This document shows positions 37,300-49,080 of a stretch of 64,000 bases of DNA, piece by piece. The position numbers and the translations under genes were made by a program. Each line of letters starts with the position of its first letter. The first letter of the stretch is position 1. The notes beneath the pieces are model-generated. The model was not told where the DNA came from. It saw only the letters and a list, made by a program, of their open reading frames with translations, and ran no database searches. Source of the stretch: Episyrphus balteatus. Lineage: Eukaryota > Arthropoda > Insecta > Diptera > Syrphidae. Where the stretch lies: the NCBI RefSeq assembly GCF_945859705.1, contig NC_079137.1, positions 37,879,554-37,943,553 of the forward strand, written 5' to 3'.

Positions 37300-40200
37300 T
37301 CGGGACACGCTCGGGACATCTTCGGGACATCTTCGGAACATGCTCGGGATATGCTCGGGACATGCTCGGGACATGCTCGGGAAATCTTCGGGACATCTTC
37401 GGAACATGCTCGGGACATGCTCGGGACATCTTCGGGACATGCTCGGGACATCTTCGGGACATGCTCGGGACATCTTCGGGACATGCTCGGGACATGCTCG
37501 GGAGATCTTCGGGACATCTTCGGGACATGCTCGGGACATGCTCGGGACATGCTCGGGACATGCTCGGGACATGCTCGGGACATGCTCAGGACATGCTCGG
37601 GACATGCTCGGGACATGCTCGGGACATCTTCGGGACATCTTCGGGACATGCTCGGGACATGCTTGGGACATCTTCGGGACATTCTCGGGACATCTTTGGG
37701 ACATCTTCGGGACATGTCCCGATACATCTTCGGGACATCTTCGGGACATCTTCCGGACATGCTCGGGACATGCTCGGGACATGCTCGAGACATGCTCGGG
37801 ACATGCTCGGGACATCTTCGGAACATGCTCGGGACATATTCGGGACATCTTTGGGACATGCTCGGGACAACTTTGGGACATTCTCGGGACATCTTCGGGA
37901 CATCTTCGGGACATGCTCGGGACATCTTCGGGACATCTTCGGAACTTCTTCGGGACATTCTCGGGACATCTTAGGGACATCTTCGGGACATGCTCGGGAC
38001 ATCTTCGGGACATGTTCGGGACATGCTCGTTACATCTTCGGGACATCTTCGGGACATCTTCGGGACATGCTTGGGACATCTTCGGGACATCTTCGGGACT
38101 TGCTCGGGACATCTTCGGGACATGCTCGGGACATGCTCGGGACATCTTCGGGACATGCTCGGGACATCTTCGGGACATCTTCGGGACATGCTCGGGACAT
38201 GCTCGGGACATCTTCGGGACATCTTCGGGACATCTTCGGGACATCTTCGGTACATGCTCGGGACATCTTCGGGACATGTTTGGGACATGCTCGGGACATC
38301 TTCGGGACATGCTCGGGACATGCTCGGGATATCTTCGGGACATGCTCGGGACATCTTCGGGACATGTTCGGGACATGCTCGTTACATCTTCGGGACATCT
38401 TCGGGACATCTTCGGGACATGCTCGGGACATCTTCGGGACATGTTCGGGACATGCTCGTTACATCTTCGGGACATCTTCGGGACATCTTCGGGACTTGCT
38501 CGGGACATCTTCGGGACATGCTCGGGACATGCTCGGGACATCTTCGGGACATGCTCGGGACATCTTCGGGACATCTTCGGGACATGCTCGGGACATGCTC
38601 GGGACATCTTCGGGACATGCTCGGGACATGCTCGGGACATCTTCGGGACATGCTCGGGACATCTTCGGGACATGTTTGGGACATGCTCGGGACATCTTCG
38701 GGACATGCTCGGGACATGCTCGGGACATCTTCGGGACATGCTAGGGACATCTTCGGGATATGCTAGGGACATCTTCGGGACATGCTAGGGACATCTTCGG
38801 GATATGCTCGGGACATCTTCGGGACTTGCTCGGGACATCTTCGGGACATGCTCGGGACATGCTCGGGACATCTTCGGGACATGCTCGGGACATGCTCGGG
38901 ACATCTTCGGGACATGCTCGGGACATCTTCGGGACATCTTCGGGACATGCTCGGGACATGCTCGGGACATCTTCTGGACATCTTCGGGACATCTTCGGGA
39001 CATCTTCGGTACATGCTCGGGACATCTTCGGGACATGTTTGGGACATCTTCGGGACATCTTCGGGACATCTTCGGGACATCTTCGGGACATCTTCGGTAC
39101 ATGCTCGGGACATCTTCGGGACATGTTTGGGACATGCTCGGGACACCTTCGGGACATGCTCGGGACATGCTCGGGACATGCTCGGGACATGCTCGGGAAA
39201 TCTTCGGGACATCTTCGGAACATGCTCGGGACATGCTCGGGACATCTTCGGGACATGCTCGGGACATCTTCGGGACATCTGCGGGACATCTTCGGGATAT
39301 GCTCGGGACATGCTCGGGACATCTTCGGAACATGCTCGAGACATCTTCGGGACATGCTCGGGACATCTTCGGGACATGCTCGGGACATGCTCGGGACATG
39401 CTCGGGACATGCTCGGGACATCTTCGGGGCATCTTCGGAACATGCTCGGGACATCTTCGGGACATCTTCGGGACATGCTCGGGACATCTTCAGGACATGC
39501 TTGGGACATGCTCGGGACATGCTCGGGACATCTTCGGGACACGCTCGGGACATCTTCGGGACATCTTCGGAACATGCTCGGGACACGCTCGGGACATCTT
39601 CGGGACATCTTCGGAACATGCTCGGGATATGCTCGGGACATGCTCGGGACATGCTCGGGAAATCTTCGGGACATCTTCGGAACATGCTCGGGACATGCTC
39701 GGGACATCTTCGGGACATGCTCGGGACATCTTCGGGACATCTGCGGGACATCTTCGGGATATGCTCGGGACATGCTCGGGACATCTTCGGAACATGCTCG
39801 GGACATCTTCGGGACATGCTCGGGACATCTTCGGGACATGCTCGGGACATGCTCGGGACATGCTCGGGACATCTTCGGGACATGCTCGGGACATGCTCGG
39901 GACATCTTTGGGACATGTTTGGGACATGCTCGGGACACCTTCGGGACATGCTCGGGACATGCTCGGGACATGCTCGGGACATGCTCGGGACATGCTCGGG
40001 ACATCTTCGGGACATGCTCGGGACATCTTCGGGACATGCTCGGGACATCTGCGGGACATATTCGGGACATCTTTGGGACATGCTCGGGACAACTTTGGGA
40101 CATTCTCGGGACATCTTCGGGACATCTTCGGGACATGCTCGGGACATCTTCGGGACATCTTCGGAACTTCTTCGGGACATTCTCGGGACATCTTAGGGAC

Positions 40201-40900
40201 ATCTTCGGGACATGCTCGGGACATCTTCGGGACATGTTCGGGACATGCTCGTTACATCTTAGAGACATCTTCGGGACATCTTCGGGACATGCTTGGGACA
40301 TCTTCGGGACATCTTCGGGACTTGCTCGGGACATCTTCGGGACATGCTCGGGACATGCTCGGGACATCTTCGGGACATGCTCGGGACATCTTCGGGACAT
40401 CTTCGGGACATGCTCGGGACATGCTCGGGACATCTTCGGGACATCTTCGGGACATCTTCGGGACATCTTCGGTACATGCTCGGGACATCTTCGGGACATG
40501 TTTGGGACATGCTCGGGACATCTTCGGGACATGCTCGGGACATGCTCGGGATATCTTCGGGACATGCTCGGGACATCTTCGGGACATGTTCGGGACATGC
40601 TCGTTACATCTTCGGGACATCTTCGGGACATCTTCGGGACATGCTCGGGACATGCTCGGGACATCTTCGGGACATGCTCGGGACATCTTCGGGACATCTT
40701 CGGGACATGCTCGGGACATGCTCGGGACATCTTCGGGACATCTTCGGGACATCTTCGGTACATGCTCGGGACATCTTCGGGACATGTTTGGGACATGCTC
40801 GGGACATCTTCGGGACATGCTCGGGACATGCTCGGGACATCTTCGGGACATGCTAGGGACATCTTCGGGATATGCTAGGGACATCTTCGGGACATGCTAG
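37300..40900 (+). repeat. Tandem duplication of a ~2.1-2.2-kb block near the array's right end
   Basis: Landmarks such as 'gggacaactttgggacat' (37864 and 40086) and 'cttcggaacttcttcggg' recur 2222 bp apart, and those at 38744-38788 recur at 40856-40900, 2112 bp apart. Both offsets are multiples of 11 (202 and 192 units), so a ten-monomer loss separates the two halves. Further shorter blocks with 'gacatgtttgggacatg' continue to 41.9 kb. Confidence 0.75.
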
Positions 40901-42050
40901 GGACATCTTCGGGATATGCTCGGGACATCTTCGGGACTTGCTCGGGACATCTTCGGGACATGCTCGGGACATGCTCGGGACATCTTCGGGACATGCTCGG
41001 GACATCTTCGGGACATCTTCGGGACATGCTCGGGACATGCTCGGGACATCTTCGGGACATCTTCGGGACATGTTCGGGACATGCTCGTTACATCTTCGGG
41101 ACATCTTCGGGACATCTTCGGGACATGCTTGGGACATCTTCGGGACATCTTCGGGACTTGCTCGGGACATCTTCGGGACATGCTCGGGACATGCTCGGGA
41201 CATCTTCGGGACATGCTCGGGACATCTTCGGGACATCTTCGGGACATGCTCGGGACATCTTCGGGACATGTTTGGGACATGCTCGGGACACCTTCGGGAC
41301 ATGCTCGGGACATGCTCGGGACATGCTCGGGACATGCTCGGGACATCTTCGGGACATCTTCGGGACATCTTCGGTACATGCTCGGGACATCTTCGGGACA
41401 TGTTTGGGACATGCTCGGGACATCTTCGGGACATGCTCGGGACATGCTCGGGACATGCTCGGGACATGCTCGGGACATCTTCGGGACATCTTCGGGACAT
41501 CTTCGGGACATCTTCGGGACATCTTCGGGACATCTTCGGTACATGCTCGGGACATCTTCGGGACATGTTTGGGACATGCTCGGGACATCTTCGGGACATG
41601 CTCGGGACATGCTCGGGACATGCTCGGGACATGCTCGGGACATCTTCGGGACATCTTCGGGACATCTTCGGGACATCTTCGGTACATGCTCGGGACATCT
41701 TCGGGACATGTTTGGGACATGCTCGGGACACCTTCGGGACATGCTCGGGACATGCTCGGGACATGCTCGGGACATGCTCGGGACATGCTCGGGACATCTT
41801 CGGGACATCTTCGGGACATCTTCGGGACATCTTCGGTACATGCTCGGGACATCTTCGGGACATGTTTGGGACATGCTCGGGACATCTTCGGGACATGCTC
41901 GGGACATGCTCGGGACATCTTCGGGACATGCTAGGGACATCTTCGGGATATGCTCGGGACATCTTCGGGACATGCTCGGGACATATTCGGGACATGCTCG
42001 GGACATGCTCGGGACATCTTCGGGACATATGATCGGGACATGCTCGATAC

Positions 42051-44339
42051 AATTTTTGTAACCTACACTAACTTAGTCATTGTTTAACCAACCATAATTT
42101 TCATTTCATACAATAAGTTCTGCAGCCTCTTAGTCTCGAAAAGCATTAGTGCAGCTCTTACACCATTATAATACACCTTATACAAAATTAAGCCAAATGT
42201 TAAAGGTCTTCCAGTGTCGCTGGCAACTCTGTTTCTGGTGTTTCGACCAAAGTCGTTATCTAAAAGAAAGTTTCCCTGTTTTTTTTTCGTTCCTCATTCA
42301 TATTGTCAGTTGCTGCTGTTGCTATATGTGTAAGCATCATTTGTTCTGTCTAAACTAATTTATAGTGGAATTGCAAGGATTTAAAGATTTTAATTTTTAT
42401 CTTTAACCTAAAAGATTTATCTATAATTTAAGTATTTTTTTTTTCTGGTTCATATGGGGAAAAAACCTTCATTGCCATTTCCATTTTTTTTTTTTGGGTA
42501 ATCAAAAAATTTGAGCTAAATGCTCCTAGAGGATTATTATATGGTCTGGGTGATGTGTATTTTTTTTTTCTATGCTTCTTCCAAATCTCATTTGGAAATT
42601 TTTCTAAATGAATTTTAAGTGCGGTGCAATTCCATGAGTAAGTCTACGCGAGGAAGTACAGTATAGAAAGTTGTAGGGTTTAAAAAAAAAAAAGTTCTCG
42701 TTTTTGCAACTGTAAGAGTACTTTTAATTAAATCTGCAAAAGTTTTCGTATGGAGTCGCAGTCGCTTCCAATTGCCACATAGCTCTATATTGGAGGAGGC
42801 GGAAAGAATTTATGTATACGGAAAATAGGCAAAGAAGTGGTTTAATTTTTGTTTGAGGAATGAGGACGTAACTTATCTTGAGGTTAGACGGTTTTATATA
42901 TTTTTTTTTCTTTCTTGTATTCTATTCTCACGCTGATAGTTTAATTATATAAGTTAGAAAAGGGCAAATGTCTAACGATAACTGTTTTAAGCCTTGAAAT
43001 TGGAATTGAATATTGTGCTACTGATTAGTTTGCAAAGTCAAACTGCACACAAGCAGGACGACAATGCTTTGGAAACTATATTTAAGTGTTTAACAATGAT
43101 AATAGACTTATGGGAAAAGTTTTCGTAAACTGCAATTATTGGGATTATTATTTCTGGATGTATGTGTATAAACTCTCTATACCTACATAGAACTTTCATT
43201 TGAATAAAGTGCCTCTCTAAACTCGGAACTTCTAAATTATAGCAGCCTCAAATTAACTTTTAATTATTTGCTATAACAGTATCAGATTAATCAAGGGTTA
43301 GTTGCTTCATTCCCTCTATAATGATCAGCGTTTAAATACACATTACGGTGACTATATGGTTGCTGCAGCATTCTCATATTTGAAACCAACCCAGAGAGCT
43401 TATTACGTAAAGCTAATATGAAGTTATTACAAGAATAATTAGTTTTGCCCTAAATCACAAGTAAAATGTTCATTGCTTAGAAGACTACTTAAGAGTTACA
43501 AAGTCGTGGTCAGGTTTGACCAAATATGACAGTACGATGACAGCAAATATCAATAAGAAATCTGGATTTTCAGTTAGTACAATGGTATAACCTCTCCCAT
43601 GACCAGGAGCATATTTCAAAGCTTATTACATCATTTACATTAGCTAAAACAACGATTTTAAACATAAACTTTTTGGAACATTTGCACTTCTTAGACCATA
43701 ACAAGTATTTACCAAAGTTCACTCAGAACTCAAGTATTTATTTATTTTTGAGGTCGTTGACGTATGTTGACGTAGCTGATGTAGTTGGTCTACTAAGCTC
43801 TGAAACAGAAAAACATTTTTAATTTTTAATTTTTTTGTTGCTGGTATAATAAAAAAATACGGCCTAATTGTCGAAAATAATACTAATTTTGAAGATTTTT
43901 TTTTTTAATTTAGATTAAATAAAGTAATTTTTGACAAATAGCAATGCATTACGGCCTTAAAGCCTAATAAAATTCTAAATTCTAAAATCATAACTCTTGA
44001 TATAGGTTTATTGGTTTTCAAGATATTGATTTTGGAATATCGTTTTCAAATCAGAATCAATTCAAAATTAGTGTCAAACAAATTGTTCTCGTGCAAAATT
44101 TAAAATTTTGTATTTCATTATTCACTAACACCGATACAAAATTTCAGAATTTAGTGAAAGCAATTCAAACTGTCTTATTGGTTTTCAAAATAAGTGAATC
44201 CTTGAGTGAAACCAAATCGAAAACGAAATTAGTTTACTCTTTTCAGATTCTTCTGATGTTTCTTGATTGAAATTTGACAAATCAATTGAAGTTTGTTATT
44301 TTTTGCATTTGACGTCAAAAAAAAAAATCCATATTATCT
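42051..44339. other. AT-rich DNA without a recognised gene
   Basis: The array stops at 'tgctcgatac' and the sequence becomes ordinary AT-rich DNA. No frame above 70 codons, no domain and no repeat shared with the rest of the window could be identified here. Confidence 0.5.
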
Positions 44340-44705
44340 CACCGTCAACGTTCACAGTATCAATGCATAAAACATTGACTATCACAGGATTGACACTATT
44401 GTGTCAATGTTGTCCGTGACGTTTACTAAGCAGTGTCAACGCGTTGACTCGCAAAACTTTGTTGATTACACTGTTTGACACAAAGCAAAAATTTAAATTT
44501 TCAAAAAAAATATTTTGTAAAAAAAAAAGCGGAGAAAATGAGATTTGAAAAAATCTATCATAGCACTTTTAATTTAAAAGTCTTGAATGAATTCTGATAA
44601 GATTGTTGAACGAATATAAATGTAAAATTACTAAAGTTTTATCGAAAAATTAGAAAAAATAAATAAAAAAGTTTCGACATTTGATTTTTTTAAAATCGAA
44701 AAAAA

Positions 44706-45711
44706 ATAAAATGCACGACTGGGTCGCACGAACTTGCTCTTGGAGTTAAAGTTGCTTATATTTTTAAGACTTTTTAAATAGAAATTTTGAAAAAAAAAAT
44801 AAAATTCGTTTAAAAAAAAAAAATAAAATAAAATCTGAAATTAAATTGCCCTCCAAAACAAGTATGCAGTTTTGATTGATATATTAACGTGCATTTTTAG
44901 AAAAAAAATTTTCAAAATCGTTAGAGCCGTTTTTTAAAAAAACAATTTTTTATAAATAATTTTTTGGAAAAAAAGTTTTAAAATAAAATTGTAATGCCAT
45001 TTTCTAGACATCACTAATCAACATCTAAAAACAAAATTTCAAAAAAATTCAATGTCCCTTTTTCGAAAATTTGATTTTTCAAAAAAAAATTTTCAAAATT
45101 TTTTTAAAAATCCAAAAATTATTTTTTTGGAAATTTAATTTTTGGTTTATATTTAAATTATATAAATGCTTCTTCACAAAAAGTTTCGTTGAAATCGAAT
45201 AAGAAGTTTCGGAGATATTCGAATTTGAAAAAAACGGTTCTATGGCAGGTACCGTTAATAACGATTTTCGAAAAAAAAATTTTTCATTGAAATATAGACC
45301 TCAGCTTAAAACTAATATTTGAATTTTTTAAACAAAATCGTTGGAGCCATTTTTGAGATATTTCAATTTTACTAAAATCGGTATATGACAAGTACCGTTA
45401 TTTTTGGTCCAAAAAAATTAATTCCAAAATCCCCTCTGGAGAGTCGCCAAATAACGCTACATACCAAGTTTGACATTAATCGGTCCATCCGTTTAGGCTG
45501 TAGCTCCTTATACAGACAGACAGACAGACAGACTGACAGACAGACTGACAGACAGACTGACAGACAGACAGACAGACAGACAGACGGACTTCCGGGACCC
45601 ACTTTTTTGGCATTGTCTACCATCGTAATGTCATGGAAAAATGTTATCTCAACTTTTTTTTTTTGTACGAATGCATAACTTGATATATAGTACCTATATC
45701 GCAAGTAAAAA
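44706..45711 (-). repeat. Repeat family X, copy 4 (full length)
   Basis: It reads, in reverse, from 'gcacgactgggtcgcacg' to 'cctatatcgcaagtaaaaa', with the 'gttagagccgtttt' and 'caggtaccgttaataacg' motifs in the expected order and a long GACA microsatellite at 45513-45585. About 1 kb, which appears to be the full unit length. No coding frame. Confidence 0.8.
45513..45585. repeat. (GACA)n microsatellite with GACT interruptions
   Basis: 73 bp of GACA with regular GACT variants, at the fixed microsatellite position of repeat family X. The equivalents are at 6311-6344 and 63861-63914 (as GTCT) and a very short one at about 9719-9734. Length therefore varies strongly between copies. Confidence 0.95.
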
Positions 45712-47616
45712 CAATACGGCCACCTTCAAATACTTATAGCATAGGAAAGCCGTACCCTATGTTAATGGTTATGGTCTTAAAATGTAGCTTAGAATATATA
45801 AATGGTTTTTTGTAATTAATTTTAAAAAATCGCCCTACAAAAAATGTTCCCAATCCAACTTTCATCACATTTCTATACAAAAAACAATGTCAATCTGAAA
45901 CGATGACACGGTATTAAATTCTGCCCCGTCGACGCTGGGACAAAGTCATTGCTACAACACGGTCATCGAAAATAGTCAATGCGTTGACCCAAAAATGCGT
46001 GTCAACGCGAGTGACATCGTACCCGTCAACGCAGCAGTTTTCGTTGACGATCACACGACGTGACACTCTTGGGACAGATTGTGACGTCATTTTTACGTCA
46101 GTGAGTCAACGCGTTGACCGATTTCGTTGACCGTGTAATCATAGCTTAAAAAAGCTATCATTGAATCTTATAGCGAATATTTTTTTTTGTTGACGTGATA
46201 ACGTCTTATAAATCGATGAACCATGGCAGCCACCACAAAAAAGTGACGCCATTTTCTAACGTTACACTCTCGCACTTTCGCAGTGCGGCAAAAAATTTCA
46301 ATTCAAAATTAAAAATAAACTTTTAGAGATATAAAAATTTTCTATAGCTTATTTGAAAGATAATAACCAAAAGCTTAATCCAAATGAAAGATTTAAAAAA
46401 AATTCCGTCCTTTAATAGGGTAAACAGGGGTAAAACGGAAAGATGAAATTTGGGCTAAAATCTAAACGCGAAGTCGTAGAGAATTGATTTTTTTTTGCTA
46501 TAGATAGATGAGATTAATTTATGAATAACTGCATTTAAGAAAAAATTCTAAAAATTTTTGAAACTAAGCTATAAAGTTTTGTTTGAACGTTGTAAACGTG
46601 TTGGGGCTATGACAAAATGATGATTTTGGGTAAAGGAATTTTTTTTTGACAATTGTAAAGATGCCAAGTGAAAGATGAGGGAAAAAAATTAGGCGTCTGA
46701 TACGGATTTTTTCCCAACACTCTGCGTTTCGAAATATGAATTTTTGAAAAACACCTTGTTTTTTAGGGGTATTTTTGGGTAATTTTTGATTTTTAGCTTT
46801 TTTTTTGGAGCGTTCAAAAAATCTATAACTTATAGGACATGTAGGTTTTGACCTTGCATACATGTGCAAAAACTTTTAATCGTTTAGTGAGTTTTGACAG
46901 AATAACGGAAGAAACAAGTTAATAAAAAACACGTTTTTTGACCATTTTTAACCGATTTTCATCGTTTTTTTATTTTTATCTATTTTTCTTTAATGGATAC
47001 TGGAATAAAGTATATGGAGTAATGATAGACCATGACTACGACTATATGTGTGCGAAGTTTCAATCATTTTCGTAAACAAAATTTTGAGATAACGGTAAAA
47101 TAAAATTTTAGAATTCAACAGGTTATAACTTTTGACCAAGAGCAGATAGAAATTTGATTATGAGCATCCTGATACAATTTCCTTTCATTTGGTATATCAC
47201 ACATAACGGTAGACTAACTACAAGCTACACAATGTTAAATCAAGAAACTTGCGAAAAACTTCAAAACACCAGTGGAGATCTGTTGCCCCCCGACCAGCCA
47301 CCAGTGTGGGAAGTACCGTAATCTCAGTCTGGAAATTCGACATGGTTGACTTTAAAAAATTCTAACTTTTCTTGTACTCATCTTTGAAATTAGATTGATA
47401 CCAGGCTTGTAAAAGAATGCAATCTTTTGTGAATGCAGTCATTGCCATTCAGTTACACAATTCCAACAAAAGATTGCATTCATTGACTTACACTTGAGAC
47501 TTAGACTTCAAATTTTGCAATCACCAATCATTTTCCATGAAATGATTGCAATCTTTTTTTTCCCCAATCAATTGACTGCATTCAAATGATTGCAGTCTTT
47601 TGGGACTGCATGCAGT

Positions 47617-47973
47617 CTTTGCATTCTTTTTGCAATCTTTCCATTCCTTGGCAGTCTTTGCATTCCTTGGCAGTCTTTTGCATTCATTTGGATTCCTTGG
47701 CAGTCTTTTGTATTCATTTGCAGTCTTTTGCATTCATTTGCATTCTTTTGAATTCTTTTGCATTCTTTTGCATTCTTTTTGCATTCTTTTGAATTCTTTT
47801 GCATTCTTTTGCATTCTTTTTGCATTCTTTTGAATTCTTTTGCATTCTTTTGCATTCTTTTGAATTCTTTTGCATTCTTTTGCATTCTTTTGCATTCTTT
47901 TGAATTCTTTTGCATTCTTTTGCATTCTTTTGAATTCTTTTGCATTCTTTTGCATTCTTTTTGCATTCTTTTG
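47617..47973. repeat. Tandem decamer array TTTTGCATTC (left arm)
   Basis: From about 47740 the sequence is an almost uninterrupted series of TTTTGCATTC and TTTTGAATTC decamers, with occasional 11-mers carrying an extra T. Before that lie looser relatives built on 'cagtctttgcattccttgg'. The frames it opens on either strand (Lys-Glu-Cys-Lys-Arg-Met-Gln type repeats) result from the 10-bp period and are not genes. Confidence 0.93.
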
Positions 47974-48795
47974 CCACACCCACACCAAACGTATGGATTT
48001 CACAAAAATTTTAACATTTTTTTAGTTCAAGGATGAATTTGATAGTTTTAAGAATTAAGTTCAACTATAGTATCATTGTCTGTGCAGGAGTAATAGTACA
48101 GTCAAATACAGTGAAAAAGGGGTATGCCTCGGAATGAATTCTAATAATAATATTTTTTTTGCTTAATATCTTCGTTTTGGCATTCTATAACTTACCTCAA
48201 AAATCTCATGTTCGGAGGTCGTGATTTTTAAGGCCAAACCACAAAATTAAGATTTTGGAAATAAGCAATAATAGACAATGGTATTATTCAATGATGAAAA
48301 AAAAACTAAAATCCAGGAAATCTGACGTCTCTAAAAAAAAGTTTTAACTCTTTTTCATCTTTCAACCTATATTATCAAAACTCTTGCAAACTTACTACCA
48401 AAAAACCTTTAAAAATTATGGTAGAGTAACCAAATTTTGCATGAAGGCTTTTATATCCATTAATCATTAACAATCATAACAAAAACATATCTCTGAAATC
48501 ATGTATCATATGTTTATATAATACCATTGTGGTTTGGCCTTAAAAATCACGACCTCCGAACATGAGATTTTTGAGGTAAGTTATAGAATGCCAAAACGAA
48601 GATATTAAGCAAAAAAAATATTATTATTAGAATTCATTCCGAGGCATACCCCTTTTTCACTGTATTTGACTGTACTATTACTCCTGTACAGACAATGATA
48701 CTATAGTTGAACTTAATTCTTAAAATTATCAAATTCATCCTTGAACTAAAAAAATGTTAAAATTTTTGTGAAATCCATACGTTTGGTGTGGGTGT

Positions 48796-49080
48796 GGCAA
48801 AAGAATGCAAAAAGAATGCAAAAGAATGCAAAAGAATTCAAAAGAATGCAAAAGAATGCAAAAGAATGCAAAAGAATGCAAAAGAATGCAAAAGAATTCA
48901 AAAGAATGCAAAAAGAATGCAAAAGAATGCAAAAGAATTCAAAAGAATGCAAATGAATGCAAAAGACTGCAAATGAATGCAAAAGACTGCCAAGGAATGC
49001 AAATGAATGCAAAAGACTGCCAAGGAATGCAAAGACTGCCAAGGAATGGAAAGATTGCAAAAAGAATGCAAAGACTGCAT
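48796..49080. repeat. Tandem decamer array GAATGCAAAA (right arm)
   Basis: Reverse complement of the left-arm array, but with fewer units, so the two arms have gained or lost decamers independently since the inverted repeat formed. The outward part again turns into 'ccaaggaatgcaaagactg' phrases. Confidence 0.93.

Larger units (their letters stand above)
24408..42050. repeat. Giant 11-bp minisatellite of two interleaved monomers (about 17.6 kb, about 1,600 units)
   Basis: The whole block is a head-to-tail array of GGGACATCTTC (A) and GGGACATGCTC (B) in irregular order. The monomers differ only at two adjacent bases (CT versus GC). Minor variants are point changes such as GGGACATGTTC, GGGATATGCTC, GGAACATCTTC and CGTTACATCTTC, plus rare length changes, for example a 10-bp unit in 'catgctgggacatgatc'. 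One unit carries one CpG. GC is 55-64% against AT-rich flanks. Since 11 is not a multiple of 3, each frame cycles through the same 11-residue peptides: GTSSGHLRDIF or GTCSGHARDML on the plus strand and EDVPKMSRRCP-type on the minus strand. All six frames stay open for kilobases. Nested duplications are listed separately. Confidence 0.97.
44340..46135. mobile_element. GTCAACG-rich inverted-repeat element, split by a nested X copy
   Basis: The outer ends are CACCGTCAACG (44340-44350) and CGTTGACCGTG (46125-46135), inverted with one mismatch. Both terminal parts are packed with GTCAA/TTGAC words, and each holds the same perfect 14-bp palindrome GTCAACGCGTTGAC (44435-44448 and 46105-46118). Between them lies an X copy (about 44706-45711), which looks like a later insertion. 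Without it the element would be about 0.8 kb and non-coding. No clear target duplication was found, so the class is unknown. Confidence 0.6.

Noticed and set aside
24408..42050. CRISPR-like array
   Set aside because: The repeats are contiguous 11-mers without spacers, and the context is a eukaryotic nuclear genome.
24408..42050. Telomeric or centromeric satellite
   Set aside because: The unit is not a telomere repeat, it sits between ordinary unique DNA on both sides, and nothing in the window shows centromere function. Location on the chromosome is unknown.
45372..45704. 110-codon minus-strand frame with Val-Cys-Leu-Ser repeats
   Set aside because: It spans the GACA microsatellite of an X repeat, which creates the repetitive peptide; the rest is repeat DNA.
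47568..47966. Lys-Glu-Cys-Lys-Arg-Met-Gln repeat frames at 47.5-48.0 and 48.7-49.1 kb
   Set aside because: They follow from the 10-bp decamer in the foldback arms, appear in mirrored form in both arms, and have no independent support.
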